Assembly (NCBI GenBank): GCA_035048485.1
Contig: CM068585.1
Span: forward strand, 50,607,186 to 50,671,185
Direction of reading: 5' to 3'
Origin: Pteria penguin
Lineage: Eukaryota; Mollusca; Bivalvia; Pterioida; Pteriidae
Length of the DNA: 64,000 nt
Position numbers and translations under genes: made by a program. Shown piece by piece: positions 36,290 to 50,118 of the stretch (its first letter is position 1; each line of letters opens with the position of its first letter). Below the pieces are notes generated by a model. The model made no database searches and was not told the origin of the DNA. It saw only the letters and a list, made by a program, of their open reading frames with translations.

Positions 36290-38341
36290 GTTACGATACC
36301 GACTTAGGACGGTCAATTGAAGTAACGAACGGTACTTAATTGGTGTGATTAACCGGTTTACGGGCGCCCAAATTCCCATTCACCGCAAAAGCAGCACAAT
36401 CAAAGGACATACACTTAAAAATTCATAAATAATCCTCCATATAGAGAACAAGGACCAACAGGTTTCCCAAGGAGAGAGGTCATAGAAAATTTATTACACG
36501 CGATAAAATTATAGAATAATATGTTATTATCAAAAATATGTAAGGAGACATCAACATAAGGAAACCATGCTCTGTCCGTCTGCGAGCTCAAATCCTTGAT
36601 CAATAGGAGTCCCGACTAACTGTCAGAGGGGACGAGGATCAGGACCTTGTCTCCTCTGAAAAGGTTTTGACAAGGCCCGTCATAGAGTACCCATCGCCCT
36701 ATAGTCGGCATTGGGTTGTAGACTGACCCAATACAAGACCTATGGTATTAGCGGTGATCTCAGGGTCATAGTATCGATGTCGATGGCGTTTAATTTTAAA
36801 ACCAGCCGATATGAAATTATCGAAACCTTTGACCCACGTTAGTTTGCACCCTAGATCACCGTTGAAATTGGGATGGGAAATTCCTCCGCATACATATTGT
36901 TGAAAAGCAACATTTACGAATTTCTGAATAAGATCTATAAAATTTACCAAAGGTTTTTATCTATAACCCTGAGTAAGAAGTTTAAAAGTGATCTGATAAT
37001 TTTTTTCTTGGAAATCCAAAACGTTAATGCAGGTTCTAGCAAACCGAACCAATTGACTAATATAAATACCATATGATGGGAGTCTGGGGACATCACCATC
37101 TAGATAAGGGAAATTTACAATAGGAAATCGAAAGTTATCACGTTTATCATATATTTTGGTACGAATATTGTTGTTAATGATTTTAATATTTAAGTCCAAA
37201 AAAGGTGTTTCCTGGTCGGAAGTATTGGCTTTGTTTAATTGAAGTTCAGATTGATAAATGTCCGTTGTATAGTTTTCAAACTTAGGTTTATCGATAACTA
37301 AAATATCATCAAAAGGTGTCATTGAACCAATCAATTAGATCGAAGCGTTTAGAAGTTTGAATAGAATACATAAAGCCCCTCTCATATAATTATAGAAATA
37401 AATATGCTATAAGGGGAGCGCAGTTAGTGTCCATAGGAATGTCAATAATTTGATTATAAGTTTTGCCAATAGATTGTACATAAATATTATCCATCAAAAT
37501 TGTGATGGCATTACACAACTCAGTACAAGTGCAATATTTATAATTATCATATTGTTTGTTAGAGAAAAATCCAGATGAAAATGAAGTACAGAGGTATTAT
37601 TTAGACTTTCTGTTGAAACACCAGCGTATTTGGTTTTGATTAAGTCATGAGGTAAAGAGGTATATAGTATAGAAAAATCAAAAGTAGAAACGTTATTATT
37701 CTCAAAATTTCTCAGACGGAAATTTTCAATGACTTCGTTAGAATTTTTGATAGACCAAAAGTATTTGACGTCACTTTTGTTAAAGACAACATAACAATAC
37801 TTGATAGCATGATCCTTTGCTGCAGTAAGAGCGGAGGTAAAATGTTTAGAAGGCCCAGTTGTAGAGCAGTGACTAGAATTTGATATAAAAGGTGATTTGT
37901 ATGGGTTTTGTGTGGTTTGGGAAGCCAATACATTGTTGGAAGATAATTTTTATCACAAAGTATTATCTGTCGAAAGAAATTTGTGATTACCGAAAATTCG
38001 AAGTTATGTAGTAATGTTTATATTACAATTTAAGTGCTTTCGCAATATGTTTAGACTGTATTTACATGCCGGGTATTTATATATGTGGTTTTGAATATCA
38101 GAAAACTTCGTAAATGAGGTTGATACAAATCGCACGTGCGTATTCATAAAACTTTTGGTTAGCGTTTTTGAACAATTTTTGGTGATGTGCCAAAGTTCTG
38201 AATTGTATGAAAATGCAAATGAATATCGTCTGAATGTAAGAAGGTACATAACCCTGTATTACTTTTTATTGGGTGCAAAATAAATAAGATAAATACTGAA
38301 AGATGAAAGCAGAATGATTTATCTATCCATGTCCAAGCCAA
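36290..38341 (-). mobile_element. Second Penelope-like element, distinct family, decayed
   Basis: Minus-strand reverse transcriptase pieces in order: 38249-38004 (KLHxxx-type N-terminal part), 37928-37494 (YKSPFISNSSHCSTTGPSKH; DFSILYTSLPH as motif A), a degraded motif B/C region near 37450-37320 (MTPFDDILV at 37322-37296), 37334-36957 (PFLDLNIKI, KIYDKRDNFRFPIVNFPYLD, YISQLVRFAR) and 36950-36699 (GISHPNFNGDL, GLVLGQST). Sequence differs clearly from the 8763 element. The terminal block 36290-36490 is repeated at 3775-3990. No GIY-YIG domain was seen. Multiple stops and shifts. Confidence 0.78.
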
Positions 38342-39679
38342 TCTCTATTTAACCGGGGGGATTCTCAAAGGCAACCACTTCTGTGTAATAAATAGGAGTG
38401 CCAGCAATACGAATTAAATGTACAGGAACTTGTTTATGGCTTTGTAAATGAATGGTTGCACTTCTTTCCTTTTTTATATTTTGATACAACCCCTCGGTTG
38501 CTACTGAAAACCAATACGACAATGCGGAAGATCAGTCATTTTTTTTGTACACGGGCATAATGTAAACAATATATTTCTTTTAAATTTTTTTGCAGAGTTT
38601 CTTCGTGTCTCATTTCACTTGGATTCAACCCATGGTTGATTATGCAACAGATAGTGCAGTATATATAACGCTTACTAACACTGTACAAAGAATTAATGTA
38701 GGGCAGCACTTCCCGTTGGTTGGTTTATAAAGGAGCGTTGTATATGCGACAAAATAGAGAAGTCGGTGAGCCTTTGTTTACTTTTTAAATGAAATCTACA
38801 CAGCACATATGCAGTGGTGGCTTCATGTGCTACGAAGGGGGAGACTCGGCATCTACCATGATCGAAATCGTAATTCTATTCCTCATTTACACCATCCCCA
38901 TATACCAGAGCCCCATAAGTCAAACTTTTTTACGAGCTCCACCCCACAAAGGGGATAAGTATGACATTACTGTAAAATACTAAAGTAAATGATGTCACAT
39001 GGCACTAACAACAATGTACCAAAGTGGATTTTCACGGACCCCTGAAATTAAGAGTTAAGACCAGGTGCCTGGGAAGCACCTGTATTACTTTCCTGTACGA
39101 AGTAAAGAGAATAAATACCTGGATGTATTAATCTAGAGTCCGGGTGGAGAAATTTTTCAGACAGTATCGATTCCTATGCCCTGGTCACACACGACAATAT
39201 AGTCATACATTAAGTATTGGCAGTATCAGGATATAGAACGAATCGCATGTCTCTAGTTTAATTATCCGTCAGATACTGACAATCTCGGTGTCTGGCAACA
39301 CACTAGATCGTTCAACAGACGAAAAATAACACCTAAATTAAAATAACATATATACTTTGCACACTCTGTAAGTTGCAAAGTTAAGTTAATTGAAACATAA
39401 AATAATTCAGATACACATGTGAATCAGTAAATGTCATTTCTCATTAGGAAACATAGCTATTACATACATCGGTTACTACCCTTTAAAATGCACACATAAA
39501 TAGATAAAAGAATATTATGTACACCTCAACGGGTTTGTGTCATTATTAAAGACTTCACGCTACCACGTATCCTATCGAGGAGAGTTCACCTTTCGTCAGT
39601 TAAACATTCAAGCCTTAATCTTACACGACCTCACTTTTTTTTACAGAAAAAGCAAAAAAAAAAAAAAAAAAAGAAAAAA

Positions 39680-39720
<41 letters not shown>

Positions 39721-40178
39721 AGAAAGAAAAACCCAACAACCCCCCCCCCCCCCCCCAAAAAAAAAGAAAAGAATACAAATACATCAATCAATCAAACAAC
39801 TAAAACAAAGAAAACAACGATGCCTCCTATTTTTTTTTCAGTTAAAACCATATCTCCTCAAATTCATAATACATACTTTCATTAATACATTATAGCACCT
39901 GTAACCTTAGTTTTTATATATCACTTTATATAAACTTGAATATAATAGATGCGTTATCACTTTGTGCAACAGTTGCGCATTTCAGCAATTATTCCATTTT
40001 AAAAATTACAAACAAATTTGATGGTATGTCGTATATCGTGAAAATTTTGCACTAACGACACGACATTGTACTACACAGCACATTTTCAAAAACTGAATGA
40101 TTCAAAACAAGTTGCACTTGGCCTTGGAATGTAGACCTTCAAAAGTCATTAAACACGTTTTATGCAAAAACGTACAAT
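38342..40178. other. No gene recognised
   Basis: Includes an A-rich/C-rich low-complexity block at 39645-39790. No exon or transposon protein recognised. Confidence 0.5.
39645..39790. repeat. Poly-A and poly-C low-complexity block
   Basis: Long A runs with single G or T breaks, then a 16-base C run and further A runs. Such blocks are often unstable or mis-assembled. Confidence 0.9.
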
Positions 40179-41169
40179 CCCAGATAGCATGACTACATTG
40201 GGCCAACGTTGGCTAACGGTTGGACCGTTGGCGTTGGGCATGCAATGTTGGCCCAACATTGGGCCAATGTTATCATAACACTTTCTCACACGTGTTCAGA
40301 GATTAGTTGGTAACACAACGTTGGCCCAACATTGGACCAATACTGTAAGATTGACAAAACTAGATGTCGGAGTTACTTAAAACCAAAACGTCGGACCGAC
40401 GTTGGGCCAACATTAATATTTTTATGTGGTTTATTGCGAAGATGCAAACTGGGACTATGTTAAAATGTTACGGTAAAATTATCGAAGTACATAAGTGTAT
40501 CATTTATTTAATGGTGTACGGCCGGGATGTTGAAGATGTATATATTAATGGTTAATTAATAATTCAAAATTACGTTTAATTGTATAAACATTATGATCAT
40601 ATAATAGTAAATTATTGAATATATATGAAAACACACTTTAGACATGCATAAGGAATTGTAAACAATGAAATCAAATAAAAGAGAAACACACTTGTGCGTG
40701 AATTCCTTGATTACAAACTTGTTCTTGAGTGTTAGAAGATTCTAAGATAAGAGCATATTTACTGACCAAGTAATTATGTCAGGGTTTTTCACAGTGGGAG
40801 ACTGGCCAGTTACTATGGTAATCTAGATATGTAATGTGTTGGGATGGTCAAAGTTGTATTTGTTTTGCATGTCCAGCATTCTGATCTCGGAAGTTTACCA
40901 GTACAGAACAACACATAAAGTTAAAATAGCAACTAAGGAAAAAGAAGAGCGGGACGAAGTATTTTTATAGTGGATTTTGTTAAATTTATCCTTCATATAT
41001 CAAGAGCATGTAAGTATATCATTTATCTTCAAATTTCCAGATTTTCAAAAGGCCAAATAAGCCACGAATATTCAATTAGTTTGCTTTGATATAAAATTTA
41101 CATAACCTCAAATTGTTAACCTCTGTGCGCTTTGTACATTTGTGCATGTACTGTTTTATATAGCTAAGG

Positions 41170-41171
<2 letters not shown>

Positions 41172-41230
<59 letters not shown>
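41172..41230. repeat. (AT)n microsatellite
   Basis: AT run with one G interruption just left of the large palindrome. Confidence 0.9.
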
Positions 41231-41506
<276 letters not shown>

Positions 41507-43423
41507 CTTGTAATAATTATAATTAGAAAAGAAAAAAATAATGATAATATTTAGGTCAAGTTATACATTTAACTCTATGTTATATAAGGTAATATCTATA
41601 AATTTAAAAAATCCCCTTTTAGGCTAAATTTATCATTGGAATTGGTGAGGAGAACATGTAGAAAACAGAAGATTACTAGCCTTCATGTCCGTGAGCTTGC
41701 CAGAGAAATCAACTGAATGGACACAGGAGGAAAGCTGACCTTTTCGAAGTTAAAACTCAGGAGGTTTTAACAAGTAAGTTATCCTGAAAGCAACTTGAAC
41801 AAGTCTAATTTACAGTAATTCTTTTGCATTAGAAACATAAATGTTCTTTTAAATTAAGTGCTGAGTGTGAAGAGTTATATGTTTTGTACACATATCATCA
41901 ACTTAATATTTATTATTATTTTTTTATTCATTTTTTTTTTTTTTTTTGCGTTTCATAAAACTAATTTAACATAGATATTTATTTATTCAGAATTGTTTTA
42001 AAGCAATAAATTGAACTTTAATTTAAAGGAGCAGTTTGAGCAAAGTGGCTATGAGCTGAATCCAGTGAGATCGGTAACATCATAAAGGAATGGATTCGCT
42101 AATTCATGTGACCGAGATGGAGGACGAAAAGAAAGAAAGAGAAAGAAAGAAGCAAATCCTCACGAAATGGAACTGACGTCAGCGCACAATACCGGTCATT
42201 AAAAAACATTACATAGAGTGTATTTAATGTGTTCAGAAACTTAGAAATATCTATTTTAAGAACAAATTATTGTGTATATTTAAATCAGATGTGTATTAGA
42301 TTTGCATTTTTTTTTTTCTTGTTGTGGGCGCACAATAAATCTAATCACATATTTTATTTTGTTCTGATAATTTGTAGCAGAATAACAATTAGACCTAGAT
42401 ATACTTTGTGCCTTTGATTGGGTAAATTGTTTCTCAGCAGGCTTCTTCATGTGCAGAAAAACAACATTTTAAAACATTGGGAAGATTTTGCACACAATGT
42501 ATTTTAAGTTTAATGGAAAAGTTACATTAATAACCACCTGTTGTAATGATTGTTGTTACAAACCTTGGCCAAATGTCACCAGCATGAAATTGGGCTAATA
42601 TTAAGCCAACGTTGATCCAACGTCACTAACATTGGGCCGACGTTGGCCCAATGTCAAACATGTTGGGGCAACATCGGCCCAATGTTGGGCCAATGTCAGA
42701 AGGAAACACACACCACATTGGGCCAACGTTGGCCCAACATATTGGGCCAACATTGGGCCGATGAGCAAAATTGCATTGGGCCAACGTCATTTGCCAACAT
42801 TGGCCCAATGTAACGGGTGACATTGGCCCAACGTTGGCCCAATGTTAGCTTGCTATCTGGGATGAAACTGTCATCCAATAACATTTCTTTTATGTTTTAC
42901 ACAACGCCACCTGATTGCATTCCCGTGATAACCTGTATTTCTGATATCTTTTGTATAGTAAATGCTCTTTAATGAATACTGTTCGGTAACTTAGTATTTT
43001 ATAGAAAGGGCTCAGAAAATAGTGTTAGGTAACTCTACGCGCAGTATCCTTGAAGCTATGTAGCTGAAGATAAAAGAGTGTAAATGTTATTCTGGATTTG
43101 TAAGTACTCGTCGAAGGAGAATTCAGCTCTATTGCATATATCTCATCAATCCCACCCATAGATCTGTTGGATACATTCTTAGCTGCTTGTTGGTTATTTG
43201 TTATTTGTTGGTTCTTGCTTTAAGTTAATTTACTAATAAGTGTGCTCTTCAAATATTTATATTTTCAATTTCCACACTGTAGTCGAAATGCGCATATGGC
43301 TCACCACAATTTATACCAGTATATACGTTCTGATATTTATCTTACACTTCCATTATTATCATTATTATTATTTTGCAATAACAACAGTAACACAAATGCA
43401 TTTTATTAAATTTGAAAGATTAA

Positions 43424-43451
43424 AATAATAATAATAATAATGATAATAATA
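43424..43451. repeat. (ATA)n microsatellite
   Basis: ATA/ATG trinucleotide run. Confidence 0.85.
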
Positions 43452-43651
43452 AGATATCGCACTACAGTTATATTAATTCCATAAACATTTACAATAATGT
43501 TGTGTTACTAATTTCTCTTAGCATTTTACTTCACGCTCAAGTTTTCATAGATTTTAACAGATGTGTACTATAATTTGGGTATAATACCAGTTTACATGCC
43601 TTAACGTTTCATTTTAAATCACTTTACATCTCTTTTGTTTTCTTTTCATAC

Positions 43652-43820
43652 CGGTGGGACCTAGTGGTTGAGGCAATAAGCACCGAGGTCCCGTGTTAAA
43701 ATACCCCTCACTTCCTCAGGTGGGTCTGTTGTAAAGGTAGAAATTTCTATGCAATGCATCGGGCAAATCCTGTCACCATATACGTGAAAAACGGTAGTGA
43801 CGTAAAACAATAATCAATCT
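43652..43820 (+). repeat. SINE of the 24205 family, diverged head
   Basis: GGTGGGACCTAGTGGTTGAG is an A-box-like start. Then GAGGTCCCGTG, TCAGGTGGGTCTGTTG, ATGCAATGCATCGGGCA, GTCACCATATACGTGAAAA and GTGACGTAAAACAATAATCA. Middle of the head is deleted. Confidence 0.8.
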
Positions 43821-46412
43821 TTTGATTTTCCAGAGACCTATTTCCGTTTCTTAATGTACTCTACATATATTCTTGTATTTTATATCAATGGATGTATACT
43901 GCTACTGCTTAAATATTAGTTTCCAATTCTGTTTGTGGATGGGTTCAAATTTGTCTGCTTTACAAATATTCACACTTTGGAGTTCCACTATTTCGTCCTT
44001 GATCAACACCGAACACCCTCAAGTTGTCAAAATGGTGTTCTAATATTATATATGTATGTGTGAAGTATTTTCAAGTAATTATACCCACGCCAATTACAAA
44101 GGTAACTCAATTTTTTTATGTTTTCAGTATGAACGTATTTATACGCATCTATCAAATGTAGATGCCTTATCTAAATTTATCAACACACAGTTTACATAAA
44201 TAAAACAATTAAATATCTAAAAATGTTTCGTCAGAAAACTGATATAACAAGATAAAAAAAATATGATAAAAGGGAATCGCTGACCCCAGTGGGTTCAGTT
44301 GCTATGGTCGAGTAAGCATCCCCTACTGATCAGTCACACTGACCATGCTGCCATACTATGCGTCGCGTTATTATAAACTCAAAGTCTAATTTAGTAAACG
44401 GTATAATACCATAATCACATTTGGTAAAACGCATCAATAAGTATTGTTATTGAAATAGAATTCTACCACAATTTTAAGTGATAAGCAACACCTTCAACCG
44501 AATAAGAAAGTCAAACTGGCGTACTATGACATCAGATAAAATTTGCCGTATGTAAGACGTTTTATTTTATATTGTTGTGATATTAACTTTTCACTAAGTG
44601 ATTTGCCTTGCTGAAAGAAGGAACTGTAGTGAGAAGCCGATCTAGTATATAGTATCATTAGAAACATATAAACACCATATACAGGTGACAAAATAAAAAA
44701 AGAAAAAAAAAAGTCGTCTCGTCATATCGAAAAGAAGTTTAAAATTTCCGATATTTATGTTACATTTATGTTTATGGTTATAATACGATCAAAGATCTTC
44801 AGCTGTTGATAAAGAAAAGGGCATGAAAGCAATTAATTTGCACTGCAAGTTAAATATAAAAGCCATGAGAGTAACTCAAAAAGAGTATAGAAGCTTTTAA
44901 TTTTGCAGAAATCTACTACAGAACGTAAATGTACAACAACATCTGGTATGACAATAAAACAATAAAGAGCTGTATATGAATAAAACAAACTCAATGCTAA
45001 ATTATGTTATTAAAAAACTAAAATCCTTTATATCAAAAATACATAACTAAAAACAAAATTGTTCTTAACTACGTGTATGATTTTGTTTAGTTAATTACAC
45101 TGAATCGCACAAATACACATACAGGAGGGCAATGTTCATTAAGAATATAAAACATGGTCTGAAACGTGAATATTATTACTTTGTTCGTTTTCGGAATACT
45201 GTTGAATATATAAAGTCAGTAAAAGATTTACTGTCGTTAACAAATCATGATATATATATCATACATAAATCCAGGTTATTATATGTTAACATATCACGTA
45301 GATTTGTATTCTGTGATAAATGATTATAGATAATATTTTCTGAATAAAAGTATGAATTATAGATATCTATTATATAGAGGTGAACGTATTGTCTCAGTAG
45401 ACAATAAATGCGACGAAATCTTCAGCAAATGGTCATACCTTTTGATAGTTGACATCATCAAATAAAATACGGATTCTTACAAAAAACGAAAATTTGTATT
45501 AATTTGTAACCAGCGTTAAGTGACTTTTCACCCATAGAATGTTCGGCAATGGTGTGTGTTTATACCAAAAATGTTCTAAGGATCCTTCTGTAAGTTACAT
45601 AATATTATGTAATACTAATAATTATAAGTTCTGTATAATTTTAAAAATTTATAGCTTTTATGCTGATGCAGATGTTATCTACTGCCTGGAAGGAATTTAA
45701 TATCAAAGGAAAGCTCTTTATATGTCAAATTTCTCTGTCCTTAACACAAACCCCGAAAAAGACAAAAAAAATCAAACAACCCATACTTGAAACCAAACCA
45801 AACAATGAAAACAAAACAAAGGGCTTGGAGTCCCTTTTAGTCATAAAATTTGTCTTCAGCATTACAATCTCATTCTAAATTGTCATGTACAAGATAAATA
45901 TATGGGTACTTCCGAAAAACGCCATCTATTTGGATTCAATTTCCGAAAACCATAACTGAGAAAAGGAGCATCATATCTTACGTTCACGTCTATCTCTCTC
46001 GAGTTTGAATTATATCCTTTCCGTTACTGTGGTTTCCCGATTTGCAATAATACTGTGGTCTCGTCATCAGATGATGATGGCGTTAGATTATTTCATCAAC
46101 AATGTGGCTTTAGGCTTGCGAAGTGGCGTGCTGCTCCTGCACAAAATAAGATGAAATAGACAAAATGATAATTAAACGCAAAATAAACAATTACAATACA
46201 TCTATATTCCCAAGTATGCAAACATGCATTTTTTCTCCTTATCTCAACAGCACACTGCATATCAACAAGCAAGTAATAAAGAAACAAACACATCAATAAA
46301 ATGCATGTGACATCGATAGCACTGGTGTTGAATCTGTTATAACTTATAATAACACATTACAATATTTTAACATGTTAACATCATGCTCGTCATCATATTC
46401 CAAGTCATTGTC

Positions 46413-46593
<181 letters not shown>

Positions 46594-47294
46594 GTTACAT
46601 AACATTTGCATGTGTCGCGCCTGCAAAAAGCCGGCCACCCGATCCAATGATGTAAATTAAACAATGTAAACATTAACGAGACGGAAAATGAGGAAATTTA
46701 TATTTATAACAAAATAAGTTAAGCTTTTAGATAAACTTTCAAATCACAACAAAAATTTACGATCCGAACTATAGAGCACTATCGGGTCGAATGACACTAC
46801 CAAACACCTCCATGCATAACTGGCGCGAAAATAGCGCTACCTACAGGAACAGTGTGTCTCAAATCAGGAGAAATTAATTTGACTCTAATTCATCCTATTG
46901 AAACGAGACAAATTACATGCATATTCCTTCATATAAAGATACTTACTGTACATTTTTAGATTCAGTGTTCATAATGCATAGTCCCTTCCGTCAGGTTCGT
47001 TAGGGTGCATTGCGTGTAAATCTGTATCAAAGAGCTTGTTTATGTAGATGAAATATCATCAATATATATGAATGTAGAATTGAAAGATTTTGCTGTGGAT
47101 TTTTATGTTGTCATTGAATATATAGTATCAAATCAGTGTCGTACGAATAAGATAACAATTCTGTCATAATACATCTTAGTCCAATTTATTGATTAATGGC
47201 GTCGTGGAAGGAAACTCACATGACTTAATAATAAGGAGTATTATTATGCGATTTAAAACGTGGTATATGTAGTCATTTATTTATTAAGAATTAG

Positions 47295-47352
47295 CTTAAA
47301 GCTGTCCTCTCACCATAAAAAGCCGAAATGCTTCTAAATTTTTTACGGGAAA
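47295..47352 (+). repeat. Short repeat also found at 8763-8820
   Basis: CTTAAAGCTG, CTCACCATAAAAAGCCGA and AAATT..TTTACGG occur in the same order at both places. At 8763 the block sits just before the Naiad-type element, so it may be leader sequence of that family. Confidence 0.6.
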
Positions 47353-48484
47353 TGCAGCCCGGACGGGGTTTATATATTCCAGGGACGAAGGATGAATTCC
47401 ATAGTACATCAGTCTATTCGAAGCCGCCATGATGGAAACATCTAAATTCGAATGTTGACTGGAGATGTTAGTGAAGGAAGAGGAAAATGATACCGCCAAG
47501 GAGTCAAACGACGATATCGGTCTAGCAAATATCACACCGACTTTGCCGTCTACTACTACTACAGTACAGCAGCATCATCAGCAGGAGTCTCATGTAGTCA
47601 CGCAGACGCATACGCAGAAGTCGGAATTTATGGAAAGTTTACAGCTAATGTCGTCACTACTGCTACTACTACAGTGCAGCTAATGCCGTCTACTACTTCT
47701 ACGGCAGACTTTACCGATGCCTTCTACTTCGGTAGAGAAGTCACTCAATGTGTATCGGGCTGATTTTCCTTTTCTCGAGTCATCTCCGAGAGCGGTTAAG
47801 TCGGCATTTTCAGTAATGTATCTAATGCAATATTTGTCTGGATCACATTCCTGGGTGCATATAGAGAAGTATTCATCGCTCAATTGCTTTTCCAGACTGG
47901 TTCCGCCTCTCCACCATACTCTTAGATGAACTAAACTGGGATTTTATATTCTCTACGGAGAAAATTACGTAGTATAGATAACCTCAAACTAAACACCCCC
48001 TTTTTGTGCGCCATAGCGCTTTTTACCCTTTCTAGGAAAGACTGGATCCCTCACCCCACCGCACTCTTGGATGAACTAAACTAGGATGTAATTTTCCCTA
48101 CATAGAAAATGACGTAGTAAAAATAACCTCAACCAACCCCCCTTTTTTTTTTCTTTCTTTTATTATTTTTCTTTTTTGTTTTTAGGTGCCAATGCGCTTT
48201 TTACTCTTTCAGGGTAAATCAGCTTAGGGTCGAATATTAGAAATATTATTTTTTATGAATTAAAAATGAATTTGAAACTTACCATGGTTGTCACTAATAC
48301 AGGGGGTCTATACGGGGAACTTTCTATGCTAAAACAACACCTTGAGTACTAGATATCCTAAATATTTTAAATATGTTACCAAAAAATTGAAATAGTATCT
48401 CTTTGCACAGAAGCATGGATAATGTATAAAAGGGAGATTCAAATATTATTTGACACTGTCATTCTCAGAGGTCCATAATAATAA
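47353..48484. other. No gene recognised; local tandem duplication
   Basis: 47560-47720 is rich in CTACTACTAC-type triplets. 47905-48043 and 48052-48220 are duplicated copies of one block (CTCTTrGATGAACTAAACT, GAAAATkACGTAGTA, ATAACCTCAAmC, GCGCTTTTTAC). No recognised protein. Confidence 0.6.
47905..48220. repeat. Tandem duplication, two copies of about 140-170 bp
   Basis: Copy 1 at 47905-48043 and copy 2 at 48052-48220 share ordered blocks. Copy 2 is longer because of a T-rich insertion at 48146-48184. Confidence 0.75.
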
Positions 48485-48499
48485 TAACAACAGGGAAGT

Positions 48500-48532
48500 C
48501 CTTGATAATAATAATAATAAGAATAAGAATAA

Positions 48533-48583
<51 letters not shown>
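48500..48583. repeat. (TAA)n microsatellite
   Basis: TAA run with a few AAG interruptions. Confidence 0.93.
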
Positions 48584-48587
<4 letters not shown>

Positions 48588-48974
48588 AGAAACCGTATTT
48601 AAAGCTGTTTCTTAAGTTATTTCTTATTTAAGAATGAAATATAACTACATCTGAATTCCATCATTATTCAGTATCTTGTATCTCCTGACATAGTTTGTCC
48701 TGGACACCCATTCCATAGACATTATCCGATTAGGCGCCGCGTTCTAAATAGATTTATTTAGTATGGAATCGTTATCACAGCTGGCGGTCGACCTGCCCGA
48801 TTTCGTTGATGAGATTAGTTAACTACATTGTCCTGTTTATTTAAAAGAAAAGCATACACAATAGAAAGTAGACCATTTGAAAGAAAATATATATATCACT
48901 GTATTGTTGGCTTGCTCGTTTTGTTTTTTGTTTCGATTTCTCTTGTGGCCAATGCATCATGTTTCGTATGATGA

Positions 48975-49004
48975 CACCCCCCCCCCCCCCCCCCCAAAAA
49001 AAAA
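48975..49004. repeat. Poly-C/poly-A junction
   Basis: About 19 C followed by 10 A, at the 3' end of the ATPase relic. It adds a Gly run to the open frame and is probably not coding. Confidence 0.9.
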
Positions 49005-49662
49005 AGTCAAGATAAGATGTCGTCTCTCTTCGGGAATTGTGTTGCGATCGACCAATGCTTGCAAGGTCTCGAAATGTTTCTTGACGAATTTCCACCACCA
49101 GATAACCGTGAGCGCGACTGGTGGCATCTTGATAGGCATGGTTCATGCAAGGAAGTTTCAACTGCCAAGACAAGGTATCTACCTGTGCCTTGTCTGGTGG
49201 ATTTTTAAAGAACACCAGGTAGTGAGCGTTCAAACTGATAGTGCGATGATGAGGACCTCGGTCGAATAAGTTCTGAGTGATGTACACCACGCTGGTATTA
49301 TGGTGGTGTGGTTTTCTCGTGAACCAATCCACGATGTATTCGCCGGCTTTACCTCCCATCATGTCGTCAAAGACCAAGACATGGAGAACGTTCGTATCGA
49401 ACACTAAGAGTTCGTCGTCTTCGGGAATGTCTTTGACAACATGGTCTTTCATGTCTTCATAAGCTTTCTGCAATTCTCGATAACACCAGACCACTTTACG
49501 TGGCGGTGGTCGTGTGACTGCCTCTTAGGACGCCACCAATTTCTTGACGAACTCCGTCTTTCCCGATCGACTGGGTTCGGCTACCACCATTTTTAATTCG
49601 TTTTTAAACACGGAGGCATCGTTCACCACATCTGGGTAGAGCGCACGTACACAGGATGACAT
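48985..49662 (-). pseudogene. Polinton/Maverick-type packaging ATPase, one internal stop
   Basis: Minus-strand frame from ATG at 49662. It contains a P-loop (AEPSRSGKTEF, about 49574-49542), then an in-frame TAA at 49527-49525, then the rest from 49494 with a Walker-B-like hydrophobic strand ending in DD (VLVFDDMM), then SVVYITQNLF and SLNAHYLVFFKNP. These are features of the FtsK/HerA-type genome-packaging ATPases of Polintons and related viruses. The reading frame is otherwise continuous for about 220 residues; homology fades before the G/A-run at 48975-49004. It lies directly downstream of the polymerase relic on the same strand, as in a shared element. Confidence 0.72.
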
Positions 49663-49955
49663 GACGTCAAATGACGGCAAGAACTTAGTACGTGCTCATT
49701 TTAAGACGACGGACAGAGTGTGATCTCTGTGAATCTTTTTCTTGGTGTACACAAAATAAAACAAATTTTTAGATTTTGACGAATTTAATGACAACACATT
49801 TAATGAACAACAAACTTTGTGAACACGAATTACTGGCAACAATAAATGGAAGGAAGTTTAGCATAATACGAAGGTAAAATGTTCAACAGTTCACTTTTCA
49901 CGTAGGCTCTAGGCACAAAAGTCTCGTGAAAACGAAACACTAGCTGGTTGACGTC

Positions 49956-50108
49956 CTATGGGAGATTCCCGTCTCGTAACACTTCGTCTATCCATTTTTC
50001 GAAGTGATAATCGCATTCCTCTCCCTCGTGACAACCGTTGCATTTATGTAGTCTCACGTTCATACACAGTACCAGTTTGATCATCGGACGAATGATGTCG
50101 TCGCACAT
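49956..50108 (-). CDS. Small Cys/His-containing protein between polymerase and ATPase relics
   Basis: 50-residue frame starting MCDDIIRPMIKLVLCMN and carrying a C-x2-C-H-x4-C segment (HKCNGCHEGEEC), which may bind a metal. It sits between the polymerase and ATPase relics on the same strand and so probably belongs to the same Polinton-like element, perhaps as the end of a longer broken gene. Product not recognised. Confidence 0.4.
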   Translation of the reverse strand: MCDDIIRPMIKLVLCMNVRLHKCNGCHEGEECDYHFEKWIDEVLRDGNLP

Positions 50109-50118
50109 CTTGTTCCTT

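Noticed and set aside
42626..42884. Trp/Asn/Val/Gly/Pro-rich open frames on both strands
   Set aside because: Products of the TTGGGCCAACGTTGG array; all frames stay open because of the repeat unit.
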